Below the pieces are notes generated by a model. That model was not told the DNA's origin. It was given only the letters and a program-made list of their open reading frames with translations, and did no database searches. Below, in pieces: positions 1 to 8,730 of a stretch of 64,000 nucleotides of DNA (positions within the stretch are counted from its first letter, which is position 1; every line of letters begins with the position of its first letter). The position numbers and the translations under genes are program-made. Location of the stretch: contig JAZNQO010000023.1 of the NCBI GenBank assembly GCA_045590215.1, positions 1-64,000 on the forward strand, read 5' to 3'. The stretch comes from RUG563 sp045590215 (GTDB lineage: Bacteria > Bacillota > Clostridia > Christensenellales > Aristaeellaceae).

Positions 1-600
1 CTCCTCGATGGTTTTGGCCTCCCCCATCTTGCCCCAGGAAGCGTCCATCTCCTCCACCAGGCCCAGGGGCGCGCAGATGGTACCCGGCTCGCCGAACAAT
101 TCGCCCAGGCCCAGATCCATCTTCAGGAAGGTGAAGCCCATGTCCATGCGGGCCTTCAGCGCCTTGCCCATGTCGGTGCCGGTATGCTTGCCTTCAACAT
201 CCGTATCGCAGTAGATGCGCACCTTGTCGCGGTATTTGCCGCCCAGCATCTGGTACACGGGTACGCCGTAAGCCTTACCGGCCAGATCCCACAGGGCCAG
301 TTCCACACCGCATACGCCGCCGCCCTGACGGGCATGATAGCCGAATTGCTTGATGCGGCGGAACAGTTTTTCAATGTTGCAGGGGTTTTCGCCGATGAGG
401 CGGCTCTTGAGCATTTCGGCAAACACGCGGTTTGCCCCGTCACGCACTTCGCCAAGGCCCACAATGCCCTGATTGGTGTAAATCTTCATCAGTGTGCAGT
501 GCATAGGCGCACCCACAACATCCGTGAAGCGAATATCGGTGATTTTCAAATCACTGGGGTTGGAGAGACGGTTGAAGTTTCCGGTTACGATGTCAGACAT
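1..600 (-). CDS. Mandelate racemase / muconate lactonizing enzyme family protein (3' end missing)
   Basis: The first 200 residues of an enolase-superfamily enzyme are present; the rest lies beyond the left edge. The N-terminal capping domain runs to about residue 120 (LKITDIRFTDVVGAPMHC, then GLGEVRDGANR), followed by the start of the barrel with GVELALWDLAGKAYGVPVYQMLGG, a hallmark of the mandelate racemase subgroup, and KMDLG where the first catalytic lysine region begins. Members abstract the proton alpha to a carboxylate, mostly dehydrating sugar acids. The metal ligands and the substrate-deciding second half are not visible, so the substrate cannot be named. The ATG at 600 is preceded by AAAGGACGG. 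It diverges from a sugar ABC importer, which suggests a shared sugar or sugar-acid pathway (inference). Confidence 0.85.
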   Translation of the reverse strand, partial: MSDIVTGNFNRLSNPSDLKITDIRFTDVVGAPMHCTLMKIYTNQGIVGLGEVRDGANRVFAEMLKSRLIGENPCNIEKLFRRIKQFGYHARQGGGVCGVELALWDLAGKAYGVPVYQMLGGKYRDKVRIYCDTDVEGKHTGTDMGKALKARMDMGFTFLKMDLGLGELFGEPGTICAPLGLVEEMDASWGKMGEAKTIEE

Positions 601-671
601 GGCTGATCATTCCGTCCTTTCGTTGTTTTTTTGCTGTTTTTCGGTTTTTCTCAGGGTTCCTGTTGATTCTC

Positions 672-700
672 ATTATAGTGTCTTTTTGTCCATGATGCAA
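672..700 (-). promoter_or_regulatory. Promoter of the mandelate racemase family gene
   Basis: On the minus strand TTGCAT (700-695) and TATAAT (677-672) are separated by 17 bases. The predicted 5' leader is about 65 bases. Confidence 0.6.
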
Positions 701-1062
701 GGGTATAAAAGTGCCAAAACCCCCATTTTCAGCTCTTTTTTCATGAAATGTCACTTATTTCCCATGTTTTTTCACTCTTTCACACCGTGACAAAACAGTG
801 CGCTTTTATGCCATTTTTTACATCTAAAGTTCTGTTTTCTCTTTTTTTGCTTTCCCATGTAATTAAAAAAGCATTCATCACGCCATTTTTATACACTTGC
901 AATACATTTTGATATGTTTTGCTATATATATGAATAAACACTATCTAATCCATCCGTTTTTCGAGGCATTTGCCCCCTGTTCATTCATTTGTTACATCCC
1001 GCTCCGCTCGTGTAATCTCTCATAAATGCTCTTTGACTTAACAAATATTTTCACATTATCCC
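701..1062. other. AT-rich intergenic region between divergent operons
   Basis: No credible gene is visible. The stretch is AT-rich with T-runs, lies between two outward-facing promoters, and probably holds regulator sites. I could not identify a clear operator. Confidence 0.5.
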
Positions 1063-1091
1063 TTGACATACGGAAATATGGATGCTATGAT
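1063..1091 (+). promoter_or_regulatory. Promoter of the first sugar ABC importer operon
   Basis: TTGACA (1063-1068) and TATGAT (1086-1091) are separated by 17 bases. The leader is about 165 bases before the first permease; I see no recognisable riboswitch in it. Confidence 0.75.
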
Positions 1092-1261
1092 ATGTACAAG
1101 AAAAGACAACTGTTTTTGTTCTATGTTGACAATAACAGCTTTCCAACCACAGCCGATGCACCATTGCAAAGCTATCCTTTCCTTTTTTTGCAGCATCTGC
1201 GCTGATTTGTCACAAAAAGAGGTTGTCTGTTGATCAAACACGGAAAGGCGGCGCATACCTG

Positions 1262-2263
1262 ATGAGCCAAACGAAAGTAGTCAACGACCTGAAACCAGGA
1301 CGTGCAACCCGTCAAATGAAAGGTTCCACCAAACGGCAATTTGCCTATCTGCTGATGGTGCTGCCCGGTGTCATCTTCCTGCTCTGCTTCAACTACCTCC
1401 CCATGCCGGGCGCAGTGCTGGGCTTCAAGTTCTATCAGATGACCATCCCTCCGGAAGATTTCTGGCTGCAGGATATTTTCCTCTACAGCACCTTCTTCGG
1501 TTCCGAATGGGTGGGGCTGGATAACTTCACCTTCCTTCTGAAAGAAGCTCCTGTGCTGATTCGCAACACAGTCGGGTATAACCTGCTGTTTATGGTGGTG
1601 GGTCTTCTGTTGCAGGTGGGCTTGGCAGTTGTTATCAACGAAATGCGCAATCGCAAAACTGCCAAGGTTTATCACACCATCATGTTCATGCCCTACTTCA
1701 TCAGCTGGATCGTGGTCATGTATGCTCTGTACGCCATGATCAGTGTGGACGGCCTGTTCAATCAGTTCATCACTGCCATGGGCGGCAAGGCCATCAAGTT
1801 CTACTCCAAGAAGCAATACTGGCCCTTCATCTTCACCATCGCCCAGATCTGGAAATACACCGGTCAAGGTGCTATCATCTATCTGGCAACGCTGGCGGGC
1901 CTGGATGAACAGCTGTACGAAGCGGCCGCCATCGACGGCGCAGGCAAATGGAAGCAGTTCCGCTACATCACCCTGCCCCAGCTCATGCCCGTCATCGTCA
2001 TGCTGCAGATTCTGGCCGTGGGTCGTATCTTCAACGGCGACTTCGATATGTTCTATTCCCTGCCCAATGGTTCCGGTACCATCAAGCAGGTTACCCAGAC
2101 CATTGACGTCTATGTGTACAACACCCTGAAGAAAGGCGGTCTGCGCAACTCCTTCGGTTATTCCGGTGCCGCTGCCTTCTTCCAGTCCATTGTGGGCTTC
2201 TTCCTGATTCTGATTACCAACGGCATCGTCAGAAAGTATCAGCCCGACATGGCTCTGTTCTGA
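1262..2263 (+). CDS. Sugar ABC transporter permease, LplB/YteP type
   Basis: Membrane subunit of a CUT1-type carbohydrate importer, 333 residues. A cytoplasmic, basic N-terminus precedes a first membrane helix at about residues 27-48 (FAYLLMVLPGVIFLLCFNYLP), as usual in LplB-like permeases. The cytoplasmic EAA loop that docks to the ATPase is at about residue 220 (EAAAIDGAGKWKQFRYITLP). The frame is open from a TTG at 1223, but the ATG at 1262 follows AAAGGCGG and gives the normal family length. The second permease starts 20 bases downstream. No ATPase is encoded nearby, as is common for these systems, which share an MsmK-like ATPase encoded elsewhere (established knowledge). The sugar is unknown; LplB/YtcP systems usually carry oligosaccharides. 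Confidence 0.92.
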   Translation: MSQTKVVNDLKPGRATRQMKGSTKRQFAYLLMVLPGVIFLLCFNYLPMPGAVLGFKFYQMTIPPEDFWLQDIFLYSTFFGSEWVGLDNFTFLLKEAPVLIRNTVGYNLLFMVVGLLLQVGLAVVINEMRNRKTAKVYHTIMFMPYFISWIVVMYALYAMISVDGLFNQFITAMGGKAIKFYSKKQYWPFIFTIAQIWKYTGQGAIIYLATLAGLDEQLYEAAAIDGAGKWKQFRYITLPQLMPVIVMLQILAVGRIFNGDFDMFYSLPNGSGTIKQVTQTIDVYVYNTLKKGGLRNSFGYSGAAAFFQSIVGFFLILITNGIVRKYQPDMALF

Positions 2264-2282
2264 TTGGAAAGGAGGATGTACA

Positions 2283-3224
2283 ATGACTACCATTGCTGAA
2301 AAGAAAACAAAGAAGCTGAAAATTCCCGAAAGCTCGCAGTCCCGTAATCTGATTTCCAAAAAGACCAATTTCGTTTTCAATGTTATTCTGATTATCGGCT
2401 GTATCATGACCGTCTTCCCCCTGTGGATCATCCTTGTGGCCTCTCTTTCCAGCGAAGTGGCTCTAACCACTTATGGCTATCGTCTCTGGCCCGTGGAATT
2501 TTCCGCCAACGCTTATTCTTATCTGTTCCGTGACGGTTCCGTCATGATTACAGCCTATAAGAACACCCTCATCGCCACCGTCGTTGGCACCATCTTATCC
2601 ACCATTACCGTTGGCCTTTACGCCTACGCCTTGAGCCGGAAGGATTTCAAATTAAGAAAGTTCTTCACTTTCTTCTCCTTCTTCACCATGCTCTTTGGCG
2701 GCGGTATGGTAAGCTACTACAACATCTGCCGTTCTTTCCTGGGCTTGAAAGACACCGTTTGGGCTTTGTTCCTGCCCATGTCCTTCTCGGCATACTGGGT
2801 TATCATCATGCGCACCTTCTATAGCTCTAACGTGCCCGAAGAAGTGATTGAATCCGCCCGCATCGACGGCAGCGGCGAATGGCGCACCCTGCTGCAGATC
2901 GTGGCTCCCCTGGCTATTCCCGGCTATGCCACGGTGGCTCTCTTCTCCGCTGTAGGTATCTGGAACGATTTCCGTCAGTGCCTGCTGCTGAACGACTCCT
3001 CTGCTTACTATAACCTGCAATACACCATCTACCAGACCATGAACAACCTGCGCTTCCTGAAGGAAAATGCCTCCAAGATGGGCAGTGTCAACGTCAGCAA
3101 CCTGCCTGCGGAAACCTTCCGTATGGCCATGGCCGTGGTCACGGTAGGCCCCATCATTCTGGCTTATCCCTTCTTCCAGAAGTACTTCATCAAAGGTCTC
3201 ACCGTGGGTGCTGTGAAGGGCTAA
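2283..3224 (+). CDS. Sugar ABC transporter permease, YtcP/AraQ type
   Basis: Second membrane subunit of the importer, 313 residues. The first helix lies near residues 33-55 (FVFNVILIIGCIMTVFPLWIILVASL), and the EAA-like loop is at about residue 190 (ESARIDGSGEWRTLLQIVAPLA). The C-terminus ends in GLTVGAVKG, a common ending in the YtcP branch. The ATG follows AAAGGAGG at good spacing, 20 bases after the first permease, so the two are co-transcribed and form the heterodimeric channel. A short stem-loop follows before the binding-protein gene. Confidence 0.92.
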   Translation: MTTIAEKKTKKLKIPESSQSRNLISKKTNFVFNVILIIGCIMTVFPLWIILVASLSSEVALTTYGYRLWPVEFSANAYSYLFRDGSVMITAYKNTLIATVVGTILSTITVGLYAYALSRKDFKLRKFFTFFSFFTMLFGGGMVSYYNICRSFLGLKDTVWALFLPMSFSAYWVIIMRTFYSSNVPEEVIESARIDGSGEWRTLLQIVAPLAIPGYATVALFSAVGIWNDFRQCLLLNDSSAYYNLQYTIYQTMNNLRFLKENASKMGSVNVSNLPAETFRMAMAVVTVGPIILAYPFFQKYFIKGLTVGAVKG

Positions 3225-3233
3225 TCAACGTAA

Positions 3234-3255
3234 TTATAGGACATAAGTCCTATAA
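3234..3255 (+). repeat. Intercistronic stem-loop between permease and binding-protein genes
   Basis: TTATAGGAC and GTCCTATAA form a perfect 9-bp stem around an ATAA loop. No U-run follows, so it is not an intrinsic terminator. It sits just before the ribosome site of the binding-protein gene, where it could protect or help process the mRNA. Confidence 0.6.
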
Positions 3256-3276
3256 AATAATAAGGAGGAACCTACT

Positions 3277-4776
3277 ATGCGTAAACTCGTATCCCTGCTG
3301 CTTGCGCTGCTGATGATCGTCAGCGCAATCCCCGCCATGGCTGAAGATGTTTATACCATCGACTGCTATTGGGTTGGCAACGGCGACAACACTGCCGTGC
3401 GTGAAGGCGTAGAAAAGGCTATCAACGCCTACATCGAACCCCTCATCGGCGCCAACATTTCCTTCCACATTGTTGGTTGGGACGATTGGACTGACAAGGC
3501 TGTTAACGCTCTGCAGTCTGGCGAAAAGATGGACATGATCTTCACTGCCGACTGGCGTGAATACATGGTCGAAGTGTCCGGCGGCTTGCTGCTGCCCCTG
3601 GATGACCTGGTTGCTGAATACGGCGCCGGCATCACCGAAACCCTGCCCCAGACCTTCCTGGATGGCGTTCGCGTGAATGGCGTTCTGTACGGCATCCCCA
3701 CCAACAAGGAACTGTGCGTTCCCGAAGGCTTCATCATCAACAAGACCGCTGCCAATGCTATCGGCTGGGACGTGGTTGCTGATGATCCCACCATCAAGAC
3801 CACTGCTGATCTGGAACCCTGGCTCGAAAAGTATGCCGCTGCCAACCCCGGCAAGTACGGCTACGTGATGGACGGCGCTGCCGGCCGTTGGACCGACGAA
3901 CCCTGGTGCCCCGATTGGGTGGGTTTGGCCAACAACGTTGTTGCCATGAAGATGGCTGCCAATGAAGACGGCACCTTCGACGAAACCATCTACAACATCT
4001 TCGCTACCGACGAACAGAAGGCCCACATCGAACTGATGTACAAGTGGGGCGAAGCTGGCTACATCAACCCCGAAAACGCTCTGTCCACCTTCGACTACAA
4101 CGGCACCTTCGGCCGTGGCGACTTCCTGGCCTTTGCTGCTCCCCTGAAGGGCAACAACATCAAGGCTGCTGAAATGGTCGCTGCCAACAAGACCGCTGAA
4201 TTCGAATGCGTTGAAATCACCATGCAGCCCAAGTACGTCGTGACCACTCACGCCGGCGGCTCCATGTTCGGTATCCCGGTAACCTCCAAGAACCCCGCCA
4301 AGGCTATGCAGTTCATCAACCTGATGCACTCTGACGCCACCCTGGTCAACCTGATGCTGTTCGGTGCCGAAGGCGTGAACTACACCAAGGCTAATGACAC
4401 CCAGGTGGAACTGATTGCTGATGCCAACTGGTACGGCGTGCATGGCGGTGCCTGGACCGTGGGTAACACCAAGCTCCAGTACGTGCTGACCAGCGAAGAT
4501 CCTGCCAAGAACGAACTGCTGCAGAACTATGCCAACGATGCCGTTGCTACCGCTTCCCTGGGCTTCCGCTATGTGAAGGACGCTGTGGCTGACGAAATCG
4601 CTGCTGTGACCGCTGTTTGCGACGAATACGCTGCTGCCCTCATGTGCGGCACTGTTGATCCCGCTGATCCCGATCTGGGCATCGACGCTTTCAACGCTGC
4701 TCTGACCGAAGCTGGCATCGACGCCATCATCGCTGACGTGCAGACCCAGTATGACGCTTGGAAGAACGCTCAGTAA
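3277..4776 (+). CDS. Extracellular sugar-binding protein of the ABC importer
   Basis: Secreted solute-binding component, 499 residues, delivering substrate to the two upstream permeases. A signal peptide spans about residues 1-22 (MRKLVSLLLALL...IPAMA, cleavage before EDVY). There is no lipobox cysteine, unlike many Firmicute binding proteins. The body fits the family 1 solute-binding fold seen with LplB/YtcP permeases, and the C-terminal region resembles DUF3502. Codon use is strongly biased (many GCT, AAC and AAG codons) compared with its neighbours, suggesting high expression. AAGGAGG precedes the ATG. A strong terminator closes the operon. The ligand cannot be told from the sequence. Confidence 0.9.
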   Translation: MRKLVSLLLALLMIVSAIPAMAEDVYTIDCYWVGNGDNTAVREGVEKAINAYIEPLIGANISFHIVGWDDWTDKAVNALQSGEKMDMIFTADWREYMVEVSGGLLLPLDDLVAEYGAGITETLPQTFLDGVRVNGVLYGIPTNKELCVPEGFIINKTAANAIGWDVVADDPTIKTTADLEPWLEKYAAANPGKYGYVMDGAAGRWTDEPWCPDWVGLANNVVAMKMAANEDGTFDETIYNIFATDEQKAHIELMYKWGEAGYINPENALSTFDYNGTFGRGDFLAFAAPLKGNNIKAAEMVAANKTAEFECVEITMQPKYVVTTHAGGSMFGIPVTSKNPAKAMQFINLMHSDATLVNLMLFGAEGVNYTKANDTQVELIADANWYGVHGGAWTVGNTKLQYVLTSEDPAKNELLQNYANDAVATASLGFRYVKDAVADEIAAVTAVCDEYAAALMCGTVDPADPDLGIDAFNAALTEAGIDAIIADVQTQYDAWKNAQ

Positions 4777-4813
4777 TAATTTTCTGAACAAACTTTCAAT
4801 CATCAATCATTAA

Positions 4814-4850
4814 AAAAGGGGAACCGGCAGAAATGCCGGTTCCTTTTTTG
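4814..4850 (+). terminator. Rho-independent terminator of the first sugar importer operon
   Basis: GGAACCGGCA (4820-4829) pairs with TGCCGGTTCC (4834-4843) around a GAAA loop, followed by six T. Confidence 0.93.
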
Positions 4851-4891
4851 TGCAACATTGTGTCATTTTTGTGAAAAATTGCAGATTGTAA

Positions 4892-4920
4892 TTGAAAGGC
4901 AAGCGTTTGTGTGGTATACT
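4892..4920 (+). promoter_or_regulatory. Promoter of the degV-family gene
   Basis: TTGAAA (4892-4897), 17 bases, TATACT (4915-4920). The predicted leader is about 40 bases. Confidence 0.75.
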
Positions 4921-4965
4921 GCACAGGAATGAAATTTCAACAATTGTTGAATGAAGGAGCTTTTT

Positions 4966-5820
4966 ATGGGAACCAGAAAAATTGTCGCCGATTCTTCCTG
5001 CGATTTAACCAGCTTCTCCCCTGCCCCCTTTGCAGTTGCCTCATTGAAAATCATCACCAGCGAAAAGGAGTATGTGGATAACGCTGCGCTGAATGTGGAA
5101 GAAATGGTGAATGATATGCTGAAATATTCCGGCCGCTCTTCCACCTCCTGCCCCAACACCCAAGACTGGTTGGATGCCTTTGGCGACGCTGATGAGGTTT
5201 TCTGCGTGACCATTACCAGCAATCTTTCCGGGGCGTATAACGCCGCCATGACAGCCAAGGAAGCCTATGAAACGGCTCATCCCGGCCGCAAGGTGCTTGT
5301 GGTTGACAGCCTGTCCACCGGCCCTGAAATGGTGCTGATGATTGAAAAGCTGGCAGATATGATGCAGGAAGGGCTGTCCTTTGAAGAAATCAGCCAGAGA
5401 ATTGCCCAGTATCAGAAGCATACCGGGCTGCTGTTCATGCTGGAAAGCATGGCAAATCTGGCCAATAACGGCCGGGTGAGCCCTGTGGTTGCCAAGGTTG
5501 CCGGGCTGCTGGGCATCCGTGTGGTTGGCAAGGCCAGCGACGTGGGCACACTGGAACAGCTGAATAAATGCCGGGGCGAACGGAAGGCTCTGGATTGCAT
5601 TGTGAATCACCTCAAAGAGCTGGGCTTCACCGAAGGTAAAATCCATATCGCCCACTGCCTGAACCTTTCTGCCGCCACGGAGCTGAAAAACAAGATTCTG
5701 GCGCAATTTGAAAAAGCCAAGATCACCATTTATGAATGTCGCGGCCTTTGCAGCTTCTATGCCGAAAAAGGCGGCCTGCTGGTGGGCTTTGAAAAGTTCT
5801 TGACTGCCTGCCCTGCCTGA
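4966..5820 (+). CDS. DegV family fatty-acid-binding protein
   Basis: A cytoplasmic protein of 284 residues. DegV proteins bind a single fatty acid, and in several Firmicutes act as the FakB subunit presenting it to the kinase FakA. The N-terminal motif IVADSSCDLT at residues 4-13 and the second signature around residues 155-190 (LESMANLANNGRVSPVVAKVAGLLGIRVV) are typical. The ATG at 4966 is chosen over an in-frame one at 4951 because GAAGGAG sits 7 bases before it. It has its own promoter and terminator. No fakA-like gene is in the window, so a FakB role is inferred, not shown. Confidence 0.88.
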   Translation: MGTRKIVADSSCDLTSFSPAPFAVASLKIITSEKEYVDNAALNVEEMVNDMLKYSGRSSTSCPNTQDWLDAFGDADEVFCVTITSNLSGAYNAAMTAKEAYETAHPGRKVLVVDSLSTGPEMVLMIEKLADMMQEGLSFEEISQRIAQYQKHTGLLFMLESMANLANNGRVSPVVAKVAGLLGIRVVGKASDVGTLEQLNKCRGERKALDCIVNHLKELGFTEGKIHIAHCLNLSAATELKNKILAQFEKAKITIYECRGLCSFYAEKGGLLVGFEKFLTACPA

Positions 5821-5832
5821 TAAAACACATAT

Positions 5833-5876
5833 AAAAACTGCCCTTCCCGGAGCCGTCCGAAAGGGGCAGTTTTTTC
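5833..5876. terminator. Bidirectional terminator between degV-family and xylanase genes
   Basis: AAAAACTGCCC (5833-5843) pairs with GGGCAGTTTTT (5864-5874). There are T-runs on both strands, so it can end the + gene and the converging xylanase gene. Confidence 0.8.
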
Positions 5877-5884
5877 ATTGCTAT

Positions 5885-7390
5885 TTATTTCAGCTGCATA
5901 TCCTTCACCCGAACGCAGGGCGTGCTGAAAAGCACATACAGGTCATGCTCGCCTTTCAGCGTTTCAGGCAGCGCAAAGGTTATCTCCTGATAGTTAAATT
6001 CCCGCTGAATATCCATTGCAGCAATGGCTTCAGCCTTCACATCGTCTGCCATCACGGAGATTTTTGCAGGGCAGGTGGCCCCATAAGCCAATACCAATTC
6101 TTTTGCGCCGTTCAGCTGCACTTTGTTCAGTTTCAGCCAAGCCTGAGGCACCTGCGAAAACAGCACCGGCTTTCCATCCTTATCCGGGAAAGCAGCCACA
6201 CCGGCCACCACATCCGGGTTAAGGCTGTTCAGCACAACCCCAGCCGTATAGGGCTTTTCCTCCGTTTCAGGGGGCAGGGTATCGTCCAAATCAATTTCTT
6301 CCATGGTGGCTGGGATGCTTTCATCCAGCATTGCCCCAAAGAAAGCCGCCTTAGGCCGCATCAGCCCGTCAAAGAACAAAGGATATGTGGGGCCGTTCCA
6401 GCCCATCAGCCAGCTGTGGTCATCCGCCAGCCCCCACAGGGTAATGCTGTCGATATCCACCCCTTCCCGGCGCAGCCGCTGCATCATGGCGAAATAATCC
6501 CGATACCGCACCGCCAGCTTCATCTGGGAAGCAGCGCCTGCGCTGCCAACCCGGATATCCATTTCCGTGGACTGAATGGTGAGCCCAAGGGCAGCGTATT
6601 TCTTCACCATTTCTTCGTAATACGCATAATCGGGATAGTCAAGGCCGATATGCGTCTGGAAGCCCACGCCGTCGATCGTACCTTCATCCACCAGCTTTTT
6701 CACCATCTCATACACTGCCGGGGCTTTGTTGGGCTGGGCCATGTTAAAATCGTTATAGTACAGCTTCTGTCCCTGTGCCCGATGCTTTTTCGCTTCCCGG
6801 AAGGCCAGCGGAACAAATTCTTCGCCCAGAATCTGATACCAGAAAGACTTGGTGCGGTACAGACCGGGAGCCTGATGATCCGGTTCAATGGCTTCATTCA
6901 CCACATCCCAGGCGTACACAATTCCGGGCCATTTTTCGTTCACATAATCCATTTCATCCGCAATGCTGTTTTGCAGCCGGGCAATCATAGTTTCCCGGTC
7001 GCACAGGGGGGCATCCTCTGCATCCGACCAGTTTTCAGCAAAGAACCACCGGGGCGTCTGATTATGCCAAACCAGCACATGAAAGCGCACGCCCATGCCG
7101 TTTTCCTTGGCATAAGAAAGCAGCTCATCCGCCAGCGTAAAATTGAACACTGCTTTTACCTGGCTGCCGGAAGCCAAGGTAGCTTCCCTGTCCAGCAGCA
7201 TGCAGGGCTTCATATTATTTTCCGCAGACAGAGAATTAAAATGCCTGCGCACAGTTTGATCGCAGTCCGGGCGGTGCAGCCAATAGGGAGCCACAGCCAC
7301 GCCCATGCGGAAATCGTCTTTATAAAATTCTTTCAGGGAAGGAACTTTTTCCAAATCCTTGTTTTTCAGATACTCCTTGTAAGCAGACAT
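5885..7390 (-). CDS. Endo-1,4-beta-xylanase, glycoside hydrolase family 10, apparently intracellular
   Basis: Retaining GH10 xylanase, 501 residues, hydrolysing xylan or xylo-oligosaccharides. The barrel spans about residues 15-360: WHNQTPRWF (107-116), the acid/base glutamate in WDVVNEAIEP (E166), and the nucleophile in QSTEMDIRV (E276), then LWGLADDHSW. There is no signal peptide, so it should act on imported oligosaccharides. Residues 361-501 form an added domain starting with an acidic, threonine- and proline-rich linker, then a beta-rich segment (LNKVQLNGAKELVLAYG) that resembles a carbohydrate-binding sandwich but is not clearly assignable. The ATG at 7390 follows GGCAGGAGG; an in-frame ATG at 7411 lacks a site. 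Confidence 0.9.
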   Translation of the reverse strand: MSAYKEYLKNKDLEKVPSLKEFYKDDFRMGVAVAPYWLHRPDCDQTVRRHFNSLSAENNMKPCMLLDREATLASGSQVKAVFNFTLADELLSYAKENGMGVRFHVLVWHNQTPRWFFAENWSDAEDAPLCDRETMIARLQNSIADEMDYVNEKWPGIVYAWDVVNEAIEPDHQAPGLYRTKSFWYQILGEEFVPLAFREAKKHRAQGQKLYYNDFNMAQPNKAPAVYEMVKKLVDEGTIDGVGFQTHIGLDYPDYAYYEEMVKKYAALGLTIQSTEMDIRVGSAGAASQMKLAVRYRDYFAMMQRLRREGVDIDSITLWGLADDHSWLMGWNGPTYPLFFDGLMRPKAAFFGAMLDESIPATMEEIDLDDTLPPETEEKPYTAGVVLNSLNPDVVAGVAAFPDKDGKPVLFSQVPQAWLKLNKVQLNGAKELVLAYGATCPAKISVMADDVKAEAIAAMDIQREFNYQEITFALPETLKGEHDLYVLFSTPCVRVKDMQLK

Positions 7391-7453
7391 TTCTTTTTCC
7401 TCCTGCCGCATGCTGTTTGTGTATTGATGAATTTTCGTTGGGGTATCATTTGC

Positions 7454-7482
7454 ATTATAGCACGTTCTTGCTCATCCTGCAA
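7454..7482 (-). promoter_or_regulatory. Promoter of the xylanase gene
   Basis: On the minus strand TTGCAG (7482-7477), 17 bases, TATAAT (7459-7454). Confidence 0.65.
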
Positions 7483-7585
7483 ATATAATCACGGCATTTT
7501 CTTCAAATACTGTACAAAAAAATGGATATTCTCCTTATCGGAAAACATCCATCTTTCATTTTTTGCGTTTTTTTCGCTTTGACGC

Positions 7586-8155
7586 TTATTCAACCCCTTC
7601 CCCATCGCTTGTAAGCCAGTATTTTCCGCTCTCTCTTTCCATGATGTTTTCGCTGATCATATCCCGGCGGATGGTGCAAAAATCATCATGAAAATCAGCA
7701 ATGATGATGTTCACTTCCCGTTCCGCATACACCTTTCCTCTTTCAAAAGCCTTGGCGATTTCCTCCAGAATGATCCGCTTCTTTTTCCTCTGGGCAGGAA
7801 TGCTTTTCAGCTTGCCATACTGGATGAACGTATCAATCACCCGTTTGCGGTACTCCGCATCCCGTTTTTCCTGCTCTTCCGCTTCGTCCGATTTTTCGGT
7901 GATGATATCAATCATTTTCGTTTGGAAAATCTCCCGGTTCAGGGTATACATCACGTAATACTGATTGCGGTAGGAATTCACTGCCCCAGCGTCCGAGAGC
8001 TTTTTTAAGTGAAAGGATACCGTAGCCGAGGTCAGGTTCAGCCGCTCCGCCAGCCGCTCCACATACATATCTTCCACGCTCAAAGATTTCAGGATTTGCA
8101 GCCGGGATTTATCCGAAAGGCATTTGAACAGCAAAATAGCCTGCGCTTCCGTCAT
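7586..8155 (-). CDS. ArsR-family transcriptional regulator with C-terminal DUF2087
   Basis: DNA-binding regulator of 189 residues. A winged-helix ArsR domain covers residues 1-75 (LLFKCLSDKSRLQILKSL, then the recognition helix SATVSFHLKKLSDAGAV). No ArsR-type metal-binding CVC motif is present. Residues about 110-180 match DUF2087 (FIQYGKLKSIPAQRKKKRIILEEIAKAFERGKVYAEREVNIII), a domain often found alone or fused to such HTH domains, whose signal is unknown. GGGAGGG precedes the start, which overlaps the stop of the upstream small gene by 4 bases (ATGA), so the two are translationally coupled. Confidence 0.88.
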   Translation of the reverse strand: MTEAQAILLFKCLSDKSRLQILKSLSVEDMYVERLAERLNLTSATVSFHLKKLSDAGAVNSYRNQYYVMYTLNREIFQTKMIDIITEKSDEAEEQEKRDAEYRKRVIDTFIQYGKLKSIPAQRKKKRIILEEIAKAFERGKVYAEREVNIIIADFHDDFCTIRRDMISENIMERESGKYWLTSDGEGVE

Positions 8156-8517
8156 GCTTCTCCCTCCCAGATATGCAAAAATTCATTCCTGATTCTTTCC
8201 GCCGTGTCCATTTTGATTTGCTCAATGAGCATCTTATCCGCTTCCCCATGGGCTTTTGCCTGTTCATAAGCTGTATGCCAGCTTTGGGGAATCTGGTTCA
8301 TTTTCTCAAGGAAAAAAGCGGCGATCGCTTCATCCGTCTTTTCCTTGCCGCAAGCAGCCGCAAAAACAGCCTGAAATACGCCGTACACATTCCCTTCAAT
8401 CCTTGCAAATACGCTTTCGTCTTCCCGGCTGTCCATACGAAGCTGGCGGCTCTTCTCTGTACATTTTTCTGTTTCCTTTGCAAAATAGCGTTTCATGCTT
8501 TCTTTTCTATCGTTCAT
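8152..8517 (-). CDS. Hypothetical protein co-transcribed with ArsR-type regulator
   Basis: A soluble 121-residue protein I do not recognise. It is rich in charged residues and predicted mostly helical, with no signal peptide or membrane segment. The middle (VFARIEGNVYGVFQAVFAAACG) is hydrophobic and the end has a WEGEA tail. Its stop overlaps the ArsR start by 4 bases, and both share a consensus promoter, so it probably works with or is controlled by the regulator. AGGAAAG lies 6 bases before the ATG. Confidence 0.75.
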   Translation of the reverse strand: MNDRKESMKRYFAKETEKCTEKSRQLRMDSREDESVFARIEGNVYGVFQAVFAAACGKEKTDEAIAAFFLEKMNQIPQSWHTAYEQAKAHGEADKMLIEQIKMDTAERIRNEFLHIWEGEA

Positions 8518-8567
8518 TTTCTTTCCTCATTTCATAATTTGTTTTCTTCTTCTCCTGCCCCATTGCA

Positions 8568-8608
8568 ATTATATCCATATCTTTTTCGTTTGTCAATATT
8601 TTTTTGAC
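8568..8608 (-). promoter_or_regulatory. Promoter with overlapping dyad upstream of the ArsR operon
   Basis: On the minus strand TTGACA (8596-8591), 17 bases, TATAAT (8573-8568), matching both consensus boxes. The -35 box is half of an inverted repeat (GTCAA at 8592-8596 and TTGAC at 8604-8608), a plausible operator for autoregulation. Confidence 0.7.
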
Positions 8609-8730
8609 TATTATCTAATCATTTTATATATTTCATTTATATCTGCATCTGATGCAACGCATGTGTAAAAAAATCGTAAAAAAAATGAAAAAATTTTTAT
8701 TAAGGCATTTCAAAAGGAAAAAATCTGTTG

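Noticed and set aside
3250..4806. 518-codon open frame opposite the first binding-protein gene
   Set aside because: Low-complexity, valine/glycine/histidine-rich shadow of strongly biased codons; the + strand gene has signal peptide and ribosome site.
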